From NCBI GenBank assembly GCA_017881145.1, contig JADGRG010000522.1:1-16650 (forward strand): a stretch of 16,650 bases of DNA, written 5' to 3'. Positions 6,888 through 13,535 of this stretch are shown in pieces (position 1 is the first letter of the stretch; every line of letters begins with the position of its first letter). A model generated the notes under the pieces. It was not told the DNA's origin, searched no databases, and saw only the letters and a list, made by a program, of their open reading frames with translations. Origin of the DNA: Sandaracinaceae bacterium (GTDB taxonomy: Bacteria > Myxococcota_A > Polyangia > Polyangiales > JAFGIB01). Position numbers and translations under genes: made by a program.

Positions 6888-7427
6888 TCAGTGCAGTAGC
6901 TGACGAACCTCGTCTTCGAGCTTCTTCTCGTCACCGGCGTGGAAGCCGCCGTGCACGAAGCGAATCGTGCCTTGCTTGTCGACCACGAACGAAGACGGCA
7001 TGCGCGATGGCGCATACCCGCCGGCAGCCTTGTGCGCGGAGTCGTGCACCACGGAGAAGGCGATCGGGATCTGCTTCAAGAACTTGTCGAGATTCTCGAC
7101 TTTCTCATCGACGCTCACGCCGAGCACTACCAGGCCGTGATCGCGGTAGCGCAGGTAGAGCTTGTTCAAGAGCGGCAGCGACTCTTTGCAGGGGCCGCAC
7201 CAGGACGCCATGAAGTCGACGATTACGACCTTGCCGCGCAGCGCGGAGAGCGACACGGGTTTACCCGTGGTGTCCTTGCCGGAGACCTCTGGGGCCGACT
7301 TGCCGGCCTCGATCGCTCCGGCGCTCGCTGCGATCAGCAGGAGCCCGACCGTCACGGCCAAGCTGCGCAAACGCGAAGCTCCCGTCATCAGCCTGCGTCC
7401 GCCGCTTTGCGCCATCGTCCCTTGCAT
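6888..7427 (-). CDS. TlpA-like periplasmic thioredoxin (AhpC/TSA-type disulfide reductase)
   Basis: A 179-residue exported thiol-disulfide oxidoreductase. A basic N terminus and hydrophobic segment (LAVTVGLLLIAASAGA, ~23-38) act as a signal peptide or membrane anchor. The TlpA/ResA fold follows: GKSAPEVSGKDTTGKPVSLSA, GKVVIVDFMASWCGPCKESLP with the active site W76-C77-G-P-C80, VVLGVSVDE, and the cis-proline loop SRMPSSFVVDKQGTIRF (P144). Such proteins usually reduce disulfides in specific clients and are kept reduced by DsbD/CcdA. Here a DsbD lies four genes downstream, matching that partnership. GGAGG six bases before the ATG at 7427 fixes the start; the frame stays open to 7622 but that extension lacks export features. 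First gene of the 7427-2631 run. Confidence 0.92.
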   Translation of the reverse strand: MQGTMAQSGGRRLMTGASRLRSLAVTVGLLLIAASAGAIEAGKSAPEVSGKDTTGKPVSLSALRGKVVIVDFMASWCGPCKESLPLLNKLYLRYRDHGLVVLGVSVDEKVENLDKFLKQIPIAFSVVHDSAHKAAGGYAPSRMPSSFVVDKQGTIRFVHGGFHAGDEKKLEDEVRQLLH

Positions 7428-7433
7428 GCGTTG

Positions 7434-7438
7434 CCTCC
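7434..7438 (-). promoter_or_regulatory. Ribosome binding site deciding the TlpA start
   Basis: GGAGG on the minus strand, six bases upstream of the ATG at 7427. It excludes the longer reading from 7622, which would bury the signal peptide behind about 65 extra residues. Confidence 0.8.
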
Positions 7439-7554
7439 AAAAATGCCGTTCGGTTACAAAGCCGACCAGCGATGATTCAGCGACCGTCGATCTGGCCCCC
7501 CGACCTGAGGAGCACTCTCTTGGTGGCCAGGTCTGCGCACTTCCGTCACAGGCC

Positions 7555-7585
7555 CGCGACCGGTCGCGAGCGCCTTGCGAGGCGC
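7555..7585. other. Adjacent palindrome and hairpin between TetR and TlpA genes
   Basis: Bases 7555-7568 form a perfect 14-bp palindrome (CGCGACC/GGTCGCG). Two bases on, 7570-7585 form a 6-bp stem with a 4-base loop (GCGCCT-TGCG-AGGCGC). They lie in the 222-bp gap between the tetR-like stop and tlpA. The first could be a protein-binding site, and the second a weak transcript end for the regulator gene. No T-run follows. In such GC-rich DNA chance palindromes are not rare. Confidence 0.35.
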
Positions 7586-7649
7586 AGACTTTAGCATCGG
7601 GAGGACACTTTGTGTCACTCACCGCCGGGGCGGCGACCGGCGCGCCCCC

Positions 7650-8318
7650 TCAGGTCTTCTTGCGCACGCGCCGAGGCATCGGCGCCTTGTCACCAGGCTG
7701 GGGTCGAGCCGCGCGCAGGAAGAGGTCGAACCCTTCGTCCACGCTCTGCGCAAGCGGATGCGCGTTCGGGAAGCGAGCCCCCCACTCGATGCAGATCCGG
7801 AACATGATGCCCTCCAGCAGCGATGCGAGGCGCCGCGCCGGGTAGGCCTCGGTGAACTCGCCCGTTCGCTGGGCCTCTGCGATCACGGCTTCCAGCGCAC
7901 GAGTCGCCGCCTCGTCGGAGGCCAGGAGCTCCGGATCGCGGATCGGGTTGTAGGCGTTGGAGACAGCAATCGCATACCAGATCTGACGATCCACGCTCAT
8001 CTGATGCGCCACCGCCTGCAGGAAGCGCCGCATGCGCGTGGCGATGTTGCCGGAGCGTTCCAACTCCTCTGCCATCAGCGATGCGAAACCGGTCAGCGCA
8101 TACTCGCGCAGAATCGCGTCTTTGCTCGGGTAATACTTGTAGAACGTAGGCTGGCTGACTTCGACCTGGCGCACGATCTCTTCGATGGTGGTGCGCTCGT
8201 AGCCACGTTCGCGGATCAGCTCGATGGCGGCTTCGGCGATGCGGCGCTTGAGGTCTGCCTTCTTGCGCTCACGTAGCCCGATCACGGGCCCCTTCTCGAT
8301 GGCGGACTTTCGCTCCAT
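7650..8318 (-). CDS. TetR/AcrR-family transcriptional regulator
   Basis: A 222-residue one-component regulator. The N-terminal DNA-binding domain reads RRIAEAAIELIRERGYERTTIEEIVRQVEVSQPTFYKYYPSKDAIL (26-70). It holds the TetR helix-turn-helix (~43-62), including the S-x-x-T-F-Y-K-Y-Y-x-x-K recognition and hinge pattern. Residues 71-200 are the variable helical ligand-binding domain; the last 20 are basic and probably disordered. TetR proteins generally repress nearby genes until a small hydrophobic ligand binds. It is divergent from the GMC oxidoreductase operon across 138 bp containing an operator-like repeat array, so that operon and itself are the likely targets (inference). The SD-like GGAG is 13 bases from the ATG, longer than usual. 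GTG at 8285 is an alternative start that would leave the HTH intact. Confidence 0.93.
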   Translation of the reverse strand: MERKSAIEKGPVIGLRERKKADLKRRIAEAAIELIRERGYERTTIEEIVRQVEVSQPTFYKYYPSKDAILREYALTGFASLMAEELERSGNIATRMRRFLQAVAHQMSVDRQIWYAIAVSNAYNPIRDPELLASDEAATRALEAVIAEAQRTGEFTEAYPARRLASLLEGIMFRICIEWGARFPNAHPLAQSVDEGFDLFLRAARPQPGDKAPMPRRVRKKT

Positions 8319-8337
8319 GGCGACCGTTGGACTCCCG

Positions 8338-8383
8338 ACAAACCTTTAGTGGGCAAAACTCTTCGTTGGACAAAACTTTTTGT
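8338..8383. promoter_or_regulatory. Triple operator-like repeat in the TetR/GMC divergent region
   Basis: Three related sites follow one another. They are ACAAACCTTTAGT (8338-8350), GCAAAACTCTTCGT (8353-8366) and ACAAAACTTTTTGT (8370-8383). The last is a perfect inverted repeat with 6-bp arms ACAAAA/TTTTGT around CT. The second differs from it at three of 14 positions. They are AT-rich in an otherwise GC-rich locus and start 15 and 17 bp apart. A 14-bp dyad in a divergent promoter beside a TetR gene is the usual form of a TetR-family operator. Confidence 0.6.
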
Positions 8384-8393
8384 ATCACATAAT
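8366..8393 (+). promoter_or_regulatory. Candidate sigma-70 promoter of the GMC operon
   Basis: TTGGAC (8366-8371) and CATAAT (8388-8393) are separated by 16 bases. The best operator-like dyad (8370-8383) overlaps the -35 and fills most of the spacer, where a bound repressor would block polymerase. Transcription would start near 8400, leaving a leader of roughly 57 bases. Confidence 0.45.
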
Positions 8394-8444
8394 CTATTGG
8401 AAGTCAGGCTCTGCTCGCAGCGCGAGATGCAACCGAGCCGTCAT

Positions 8445-8450
8445 GGGGAG
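8445..8450 (+). promoter_or_regulatory. Ribosome binding site deciding the first gene of the GMC operon
   Basis: GGGGAG lies six bases before the ATG at 8457. In-frame ATGs at 8349 and 8427 have no comparable site, and 8349 lies inside the operator array. Confidence 0.65.
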
Positions 8451-8456
8451 CAAGAC

Positions 8457-9062
8457 ATGCGTGGCAACGACAACCCGCAGGCGGCCTTTTCGGCCTTGAT
8501 CGTCGACGCGGCGGCTTCGGCCACCCGCATTGCCGACTTCCTCGACGGACTCGCGCCAGCCGAGCGTGCCGCGGCCTCGACCAGCCTCGGTCGCAGCTTG
8601 CAGCGGCAGCTCTGGCACAAGGTCGAAGGCGCTGGGGCGCTCACCCTGGAAGACTTCGTGCCTGCGGGCACGCCAGTCCTGACCGCCGTGCGCCATTGCG
8701 GTCGCAACACACTGCCGGCGTTCACGCGTTTCGAGAAGCGCTTCTACCGAACCAGCGATGGCAAGACCGTGGCCGGCGCGAACTTCCAGGCCATCTCGCC
8801 CTTCACCGGACCGGGCTACTTCGTGTGCGTCGAGAACAAGGGTCGCGGCGAGGTGGACGTCGACTATCGCCAGGTGCCCAGCGAAGCACCCGCCGGATGG
8901 CCGAAGCTTCAAGACAACGAAGGTATTCCCTCGCGTTTCATCTACGGCTTCATGGTCGACAGCATGCGCCGCGTCTCTGCGCACGTGACCATCGGCTCGG
9001 CCGCGCGCCACGGTCACAACATCGGCTCCTGGTTCACGCTCTGCCGTGAGGCGTCTCGATGA
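8457..9062 (+). CDS. Unrecognised 201-aa protein, first gene of the GMC oxidoreductase operon
   Basis: I do not recognise this family. The 201-residue product has no signal peptide or membrane segment. An Ala-rich helical N-terminal third (AAFSALIVDAAASATRIADFLDGLAPAERAAAS) is followed by a more conserved-looking part. That part contains RHCGRNTLPAFTRFEKRFYR (79-98), ISPFTGPGYFVCVENKGRGEVDVDY (113-137) and a closing SAARHGHNIGSWFTLCRE (181-198). Cys81, Cys124 and Cys196, and the HGHN cluster, might bind a ligand or metal, but this is inference. The beta-rich aromatic middle recalls a small-molecule-binding barrel. The stop overlaps the next start as ATGA (9059-9062), so it is translationally coupled to the second gene and presumably works with the GMC enzyme. 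Confidence 0.82.
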   Translation: MRGNDNPQAAFSALIVDAAASATRIADFLDGLAPAERAAASTSLGRSLQRQLWHKVEGAGALTLEDFVPAGTPVLTAVRHCGRNTLPAFTRFEKRFYRTSDGKTVAGANFQAISPFTGPGYFVCVENKGRGEVDVDYRQVPSEAPAGWPKLQDNEGIPSRFIYGFMVDSMRRVSAHVTIGSAARHGHNIGSWFTLCREASR

Positions 9063-9451
9063 TCTGGCTGATCAAGTTCGCGATGGGCGCGATCATGCCA
9101 CGCAGCGAGATGTTGCCTGGCATCGCCGACACCCAGCTCGATGGCTTCTTGCGCAAGCTGCGCGCGGAGGCCGAGCCCATCTTCTGGATCGGCCTGGTGG
9201 CGGGAGCGGTCATCTTCACGTTCACGCCTGTGCTGACGCTCGGGTGGCCCGTCCCGGCGTTCTGCTTGTCGCAGCGCGCACTCGACAAACACGCCGACCG
9301 CATCCTCGCGCATCGCTTCTATGTCGTGCGCCAAGGCGTGTATCTGGTGCGGCTCTCAGCCGGCATGTGTTGGGGCGCAGACCCAGCCGTGCGCGCGCTC
9401 TTCGCGCTGCCTGCCTATCCACCCGATCCGGGAACGTTTCGCACCTCATGA
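9059..9451 (+). CDS. Small unrecognised protein with one or two hydrophobic segments, second gene of the GMC operon
   Basis: A 130-residue protein lying exactly between two ATGA overlaps (9059-9062 and 9448-9451), which is the main evidence that it is real. It has a hydrophobic segment at ~41-60 (IFWIGLVAGAVIFTFTPVLT) and a shorter hydrophobic N terminus (MIWLIKFAMGAIM). A charged stretch SQRALDKHADRILAHRFYVVRQGVYLVRLSAG (71-102) follows, then a Pro-rich end. It could be a membrane anchor or small subunit holding the oxidoreductase at the membrane, as small partner subunits do for some other GMC dehydrogenases. No family was recognised and sequence similarity to those subunits was not evident. 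Confidence 0.8.
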   Translation: MIWLIKFAMGAIMPRSEMLPGIADTQLDGFLRKLRAEAEPIFWIGLVAGAVIFTFTPVLTLGWPVPAFCLSQRALDKHADRILAHRFYVVRQGVYLVRLSAGMCWGADPAVRALFALPAYPPDPGTFRTS

Positions 9452-10959
9452 CCCACATCGCATTCCAGCCGAGAGGCAAGAACGTGGAGTTGGAGGCCGA
9501 CTACGTGGTGGTCGGCAGTGGAGCCGGCGGCGCCACCGCCGCGGTGACACTGGCGCGTGGCGGCGCGAGGGTCGCGATCGTAGAGGCTGGACCGTGGCGG
9601 GACCCAAACGACTACCCGAGCTCGGTCTACGGCGCGATGCGCGACATGATGGAAGCGTGGGGCGCAAACTTCACCCGCGGTCGCGCGTTCTGGCCAGTCG
9701 TCCAGGGCTCGCTGGTCGGCGGCTCGACGGTGATCAACTCCGCCATCTGCGTGCGCACGCCTGCGGATATCTTCGAGCAATGGCAACGCGAGCACGGCAT
9801 CGGCGACAAGACCTTCGCCGAGAGCATCTGGCGCATCGAAGACGAGTTGGAACGCGAGCTCTGCTCGGTCGAGGTTCCTGCGCGCGCGCGCGGCCGCTCG
9901 AACCTACTGGCCAAACAAGGCGCAGACGCGCTCGGCTATGCAAACCACTACATGCATCGCTACGTCAAAGACTGTCACGGGGACGGTCAATGCCTGCAGG
10001 GCTGTCGCGCCGACAATAAGCAGAGCCTGAATCGCAACTTCATCCCCGAAGTCATGAAACGCGGCGGCGATGTCGTTTCCTGCGCACCAGCCGAGCGCAT
10101 CCACTTTGAGAGAGCGCGCGCGGTCGCCGTGAGCGGGCGGTTCAAGCATCCGCAAACGCGCGAAAAAGGTGCGGCGTTCTCGGTACGCGCGAAGCGGGGC
10201 GTGGTCGTCGCTGCGTCGGTGACGCATTCGCCGATCTTGCTCATGCGCTCCGGCGTACGGAATGCGCAGCTCGGCAAGGGTTTTCGCGCGCATCCCGGCG
10301 CACCGGTCTTCGGCTGCTACGACGAGCCCGTCGATATGAACAGGGGCGCGACCCAGGGCTGGGCGTCGGTGGCGTATCGCGAGAACCCCGGCTTCAAGCT
10401 CGAGACTCTGAGCCTGCCGCTCGACATGCTCTCCGGCCGGCTGCCGGGAGCAGGTCAAGCGCTGATGGAGCGCCTGACGGAGTTTCGCCAGATCGCGATG
10501 TGGGTGCAGGCGTGCCGGGCCGAAACCGTGGGTGAGGTGCGCAGCACGCTCAGCGGCAAGCCGGCCGTGCACTACTCGCTCAATCGAAGCGACATGCTGC
10601 GCTTCCGCGAAGGCATGTACATGGTCGCCAAGACCCACGTCGCAGCGGGCGCGCGCGCCGTGCTGCCCGCGATCTTCGGCATGCCTTACAAGCTCATGCC
10701 GAATGAGATCGAAGAGCTAAGAGAAGCACCGCTCGATCCTCGCGCTTACGTCTCCATCCTCTCGCATCTCTTCGGCGGCTGCGTGATGGGCAAAGATGCC
10801 GCGCACTCGGTCTGCGACGAACGCGGCCTCGTGCATGGCTACGACAATCTCGTGATCGGCGATGCGTCAGCCATTCCCACGAACCTCGGCGTCAATCCAC
10901 AGCACACCATCATGGCGCTCGCGCAGCACTTCTCCGCAGGGCTCCTGGCCAGGGCCTGA
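9448..10959 (+). CDS. GMC-family FAD-dependent oxidoreductase
   Basis: A 503-residue flavoenzyme of the glucose-methanol-choline family, oxidising an alcohol substrate that cannot be read from sequence. The FAD-binding fold is at the N terminus: ADYVVVGSGAGGATAAVTLA with GxGxxG (23-28) and the acidic end VAIVEAG (E46). The second FAD motif is VGGSTVINSAI (90-100). The C terminus has SHLFGGCVMG (439-448) and LVIGDASAIPTNLGVNPQHTIMALA (468-492), supplying the conserved His440 and Asn483 equivalents of the active site. A cysteine cluster, C176-x5-C182-x3-C186 followed by NKQSLNRNFIP, matches a subgroup of bacterial GMC and cholesterol-oxidase-like proteins. There is no export signal. The start at 9448 overlaps the preceding stop as ATGA. 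The frame also extends to 9046, but those 134 residues would fully overlap the small upstream gene. Confidence 0.95.
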   Translation: MTHIAFQPRGKNVELEADYVVVGSGAGGATAAVTLARGGARVAIVEAGPWRDPNDYPSSVYGAMRDMMEAWGANFTRGRAFWPVVQGSLVGGSTVINSAICVRTPADIFEQWQREHGIGDKTFAESIWRIEDELERELCSVEVPARARGRSNLLAKQGADALGYANHYMHRYVKDCHGDGQCLQGCRADNKQSLNRNFIPEVMKRGGDVVSCAPAERIHFERARAVAVSGRFKHPQTREKGAAFSVRAKRGVVVAASVTHSPILLMRSGVRNAQLGKGFRAHPGAPVFGCYDEPVDMNRGATQGWASVAYRENPGFKLETLSLPLDMLSGRLPGAGQALMERLTEFRQIAMWVQACRAETVGEVRSTLSGKPAVHYSLNRSDMLRFREGMYMVAKTHVAAGARAVLPAIFGMPYKLMPNEIEELREAPLDPRAYVSILSHLFGGCVMGKDAAHSVCDERGLVHGYDNLVIGDASAIPTNLGVNPQHTIMALAQHFSAGLLARA

Positions 10960-11017
10960 GGGCGCGGAGCAACGGAGCGCGCACGAGGCACGTCTATGGA
11001 CGCGCGATGGGCAGCGC

Positions 11018-11045
11018 TTGCCGCGCGTCGTCAGCCTGATATGGT
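11018..11045 (+). promoter_or_regulatory. Candidate promoter of the propeller/knottin protein gene
   Basis: TTGCCG (11018-11023) and TATGGT (11040-11045) are 16 bases apart. Transcription would start near 11052, just ahead of the AAGGAG site and the ATG at 11071. That leaves a very short leader and agrees with the chosen start. The match is only moderate. Confidence 0.33.
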
Positions 11046-11056
11046 GACTGGAGACG

Positions 11057-11062
11057 AAGGAG
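11057..11062 (+). promoter_or_regulatory. Ribosome binding site deciding the start at 11071
   Basis: AAGGAG lies eight bases before the ATG at 11071. In-frame ATGs at 10996 and 11041 have no such site, and 11041 falls inside the candidate -10 element. Confidence 0.7.
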
Positions 11063-11070
11063 CATCGAAG

Positions 11071-13377
11071 ATGCCGGTGATGAATTGGCGTGCGAGCACG
11101 GCGTGGCGGTTCAGCTGGGCGCTGGTGATGATCGCCACTTGCGACTTAGCTTGTTCGGCTAGGGACTCGGCGCCGAAGGACGCCAGCAGGGCGGGTTCGG
11201 TCACTTTCGCCAACGACGGAGGCGTGGTGCTCGGTGCCGGAAACCCGAACCTGGAAGCGGGCACAATCATCAATGATGGTTCTCAGGTCGCGATCACTAA
11301 TCTGACTATCGAGACGAGCAACCCGGTCCTCAACGTGGTCAATGGCACGCCTGCCGAGCTCGATTTCAAAGCCAAGCGCAACGGCGTTGATGCCGCCCCG
11401 GTCTGGTCCATCTCGCGCGCTGAGATCGGAACCATTGACCCGACCACCGGTCACTTCGTGACGGGCACGCTGGGCGGACAAGCCACGATCATTGCCGATG
11501 CAGGCGGCGTCCAAGCCTCCACCACCATCACGGTGATCTTCGTCACGGAAGACAATGGCGCTGGCACGAGCTCCACGTGTGCAGCCGGCGGCTGCGGCGG
11601 TGTGGGAGGCGAAGGCGGCGGTCCCGCTCTTGGCGCCGACATGAAGCAAGCGCTCGACGGCTCTGCAACGCCCAGTGCGGCGCTGACCTGGCTCTATCCC
11701 TACGACGCAACCGTCTGGCCACTCGGACTGCTCGCACCGCTCCTGCAATGGAGCTTCGACCAAGCGACCACCACTGATGCAATTAAGCTGGAGCTGAAGA
11801 GCGCGTACTACAGCTACACGGGCTACTTTGGCCGTCCGCAGCTATTGGCGGCGGGCGCTGCCTTCGCGCGGCATCCCATCCCACAGGCGGCCTGGGACGG
11901 CGTGACCGGCTCGTCGCCGGGTTCGAGCGTGCGCGTCTTTCTAAGTGTGCTGGCCGGCGGCCAGGTGTATGGACCGATGAAGGAGACGTGGAAGATCGCG
12001 ACCACCCCACTCAAAGGCACGGTCTACTACCAGTCCTACGGGACCAAGCTCGCACACAATCTCCCGCAAGAGCACGCGATGGGCGGCGGTACCTTTGGCG
12101 GCGCGACCTTGGCCATCCGCGGCGGCTCGACGACGCCCACACTGGTCGCTGGCGGCGACGGCGACAAGGGCCAATGTCGTGTCTGCCACACCATCTCGGC
12201 AGACGGCTCCCGTATGATCGTACAGCACGGCGACAACTACGCAGCAAGCTCCTCCTACGCCTTGAACCAACCGGCCTACCCCGAAACACCCTACCCGACC
12301 GCGGGCCTCTTGGGCTGGCTCGGACTCTATCCGGACGGAAGCATCGGCTTGTCCAACGCGGGACCGGTCTCGAGCAACGTCAACAACGTGCCGAGCACAC
12401 TGGTCGACGCCGTGACGGGCGTTCCCATTGCTAGCCAGGGGCTGAGCTCGTTTGTGACCAGGGCCGCGATGCCGATGTTCTCACCCGATGGCAAGAAGGT
12501 GGCTTTTTCCTTCTACGCCGGCCCGGGTGATGCCGCCATCGGCGGCGGTGATCCCTCGAAGCTGGTCGTGATGGATTTCGATCTCGCCACCAGCGCCTTC
12601 GCAAACCAAAGTCTTGTCTATCAGGGGCTTGCGCGTGTGCTTCCGGGCTGGCCGGCGTTCATGCCGACCGGCGACCGGCTGGTGTTTCAGACGGATCTAC
12701 CGACTGGAAACCAGAGCGAGTACTTCGTGACGCGCAACGGAGCGCGCGGCGAGCTCTGGTACACCGACCTGCAAGGCGGCCAAGCTCACAAGCTGGAACG
12801 AGCCAATGGCACAGAGGGCGGCGTCTCATACTTACCGGTCGGTCCCAACAATCACAGCGCAGACAACGAGCTCAACTACGAGCCCACCGTCAGCCCGATC
12901 GTCTCGGGTGGCTATGCATGGATGGTGTTCACGAGTCGACGCATGTACGGCAACGTGGCGACCATCGATCCCACCTGGAGCGACCCGCGCAGGCACGATC
13001 TGACACAGACGCCCACCACCAAGAAGCTCTGGGTCGCCGCGATTGACATCACCGCAAGCGGCGAGCTCACCAGCAACGACATCGATCCCAGCCATCCCGC
13101 GTTCTACCTGCCGGCGCAGGAGCTGCTAGCAGGCAACAGCCGCGGCTATTGGGTGCCCGACCCGTGTCAGGCCGATGGGCACGGCTGCGAGAGCGGCGAT
13201 CAGTGCTGCAGCGGCTACTGCGCGCGCGACGCGAAGCTGAAGCAAGATGTCTGCGGCGGCAAACCTGCCAGCTGCGCGCAGGAGTTCGACCGCTGCACGA
13301 CCAGCGCGGACTGCTGCGCCGCTACTCCCAAGCTGGTCTGTATCAACGCGCACTGTTCGACCGTCACGCCAGGTTGA
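11071..13377 (+). CDS. Exported propeller protein with Ig-like domain, CxxCH site and knottin-like cysteine repeats
   Basis: A 768-residue secreted or surface protein of unknown role. The N terminus has a hydrophobic segment (WRFSWALVMIATCDLACS) with two cysteines, so it may be a lipoprotein, although neither Cys has an ideal lipobox. Residues ~73-158 are an Ig-like, BIG2-type domain (VTNLTIETSNPVLNVVNG-like start, PVWSISRAEIGTIDPTTGHF, GQATIIADAGG). After a Gly/Cys linker (170-184) comes a beta-rich region. It contains DKGQCRVCHTISADGSRMIV (365-384), a CxxCH c-type heme-binding signature at 369-373 inside a propeller-like strand. PD40/TolB-like blades follow: PMFSPDGKKVAFSFYAG (468-484) and WPAFMPTGDRLVFQTD (527-542). 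The tail 699-762 holds 12 cysteines in two C...C...CC...C...C modules. It stands alone, 111 bp after the GMC operon, and converges on the response regulator gene. Confidence 0.88.
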   Translation: MPVMNWRASTAWRFSWALVMIATCDLACSARDSAPKDASRAGSVTFANDGGVVLGAGNPNLEAGTIINDGSQVAITNLTIETSNPVLNVVNGTPAELDFKAKRNGVDAAPVWSISRAEIGTIDPTTGHFVTGTLGGQATIIADAGGVQASTTITVIFVTEDNGAGTSSTCAAGGCGGVGGEGGGPALGADMKQALDGSATPSAALTWLYPYDATVWPLGLLAPLLQWSFDQATTTDAIKLELKSAYYSYTGYFGRPQLLAAGAAFARHPIPQAAWDGVTGSSPGSSVRVFLSVLAGGQVYGPMKETWKIATTPLKGTVYYQSYGTKLAHNLPQEHAMGGGTFGGATLAIRGGSTTPTLVAGGDGDKGQCRVCHTISADGSRMIVQHGDNYAASSSYALNQPAYPETPYPTAGLLGWLGLYPDGSIGLSNAGPVSSNVNNVPSTLVDAVTGVPIASQGLSSFVTRAAMPMFSPDGKKVAFSFYAGPGDAAIGGGDPSKLVVMDFDLATSAFANQSLVYQGLARVLPGWPAFMPTGDRLVFQTDLPTGNQSEYFVTRNGARGELWYTDLQGGQAHKLERANGTEGGVSYLPVGPNNHSADNELNYEPTVSPIVSGGYAWMVFTSRRMYGNVATIDPTWSDPRRHDLTQTPTTKKLWVAAIDITASGELTSNDIDPSHPAFYLPAQELLAGNSRGYWVPDPCQADGHGCESGDQCCSGYCARDAKLKQDVCGGKPASCAQEFDRCTTSADCCAATPKLVCINAHCSTVTPG

Positions 13378-13535
13378 GCTTGAACGGAACCGGTGAGCGC
13401 CACCACCGCGAGACTGCGACCTGCTGCGGATTGTTCCATTGCCGGATGACGCTATACCAGCAAGCGCGTGCCGCGAACAACCGACCTGGATCATGGCCGG
13501 ACCTGGGGGGCCTGCCCGGCGCAGCCTGACCGCGC

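Noticed and set aside
7428..7622. Longer start for the TlpA protein at 7622
   Set aside because: The extra ~65 residues would precede the export signal, while a strong GGAGG sits six bases before 7427.
7575..8276. Open frame of 233 codons on the plus strand
   Set aside because: Antisense of the TetR gene, whose helix-turn-helix is unmistakable.
9046..9447. 134-residue N-terminal extension of the GMC oxidoreductase
   Set aside because: It fully overlaps the small coupled gene at 9059-9451, and the FAD fold begins just after the ATGA overlap start at 9448.
13378..13535. Bidirectional terminator between the convergent propeller and regulator genes
   Set aside because: The best inverted repeat (GCCGG...CCGGC near 13495-13520) has a 5-bp stem with a long loop and no T-run, so it is not supportable.
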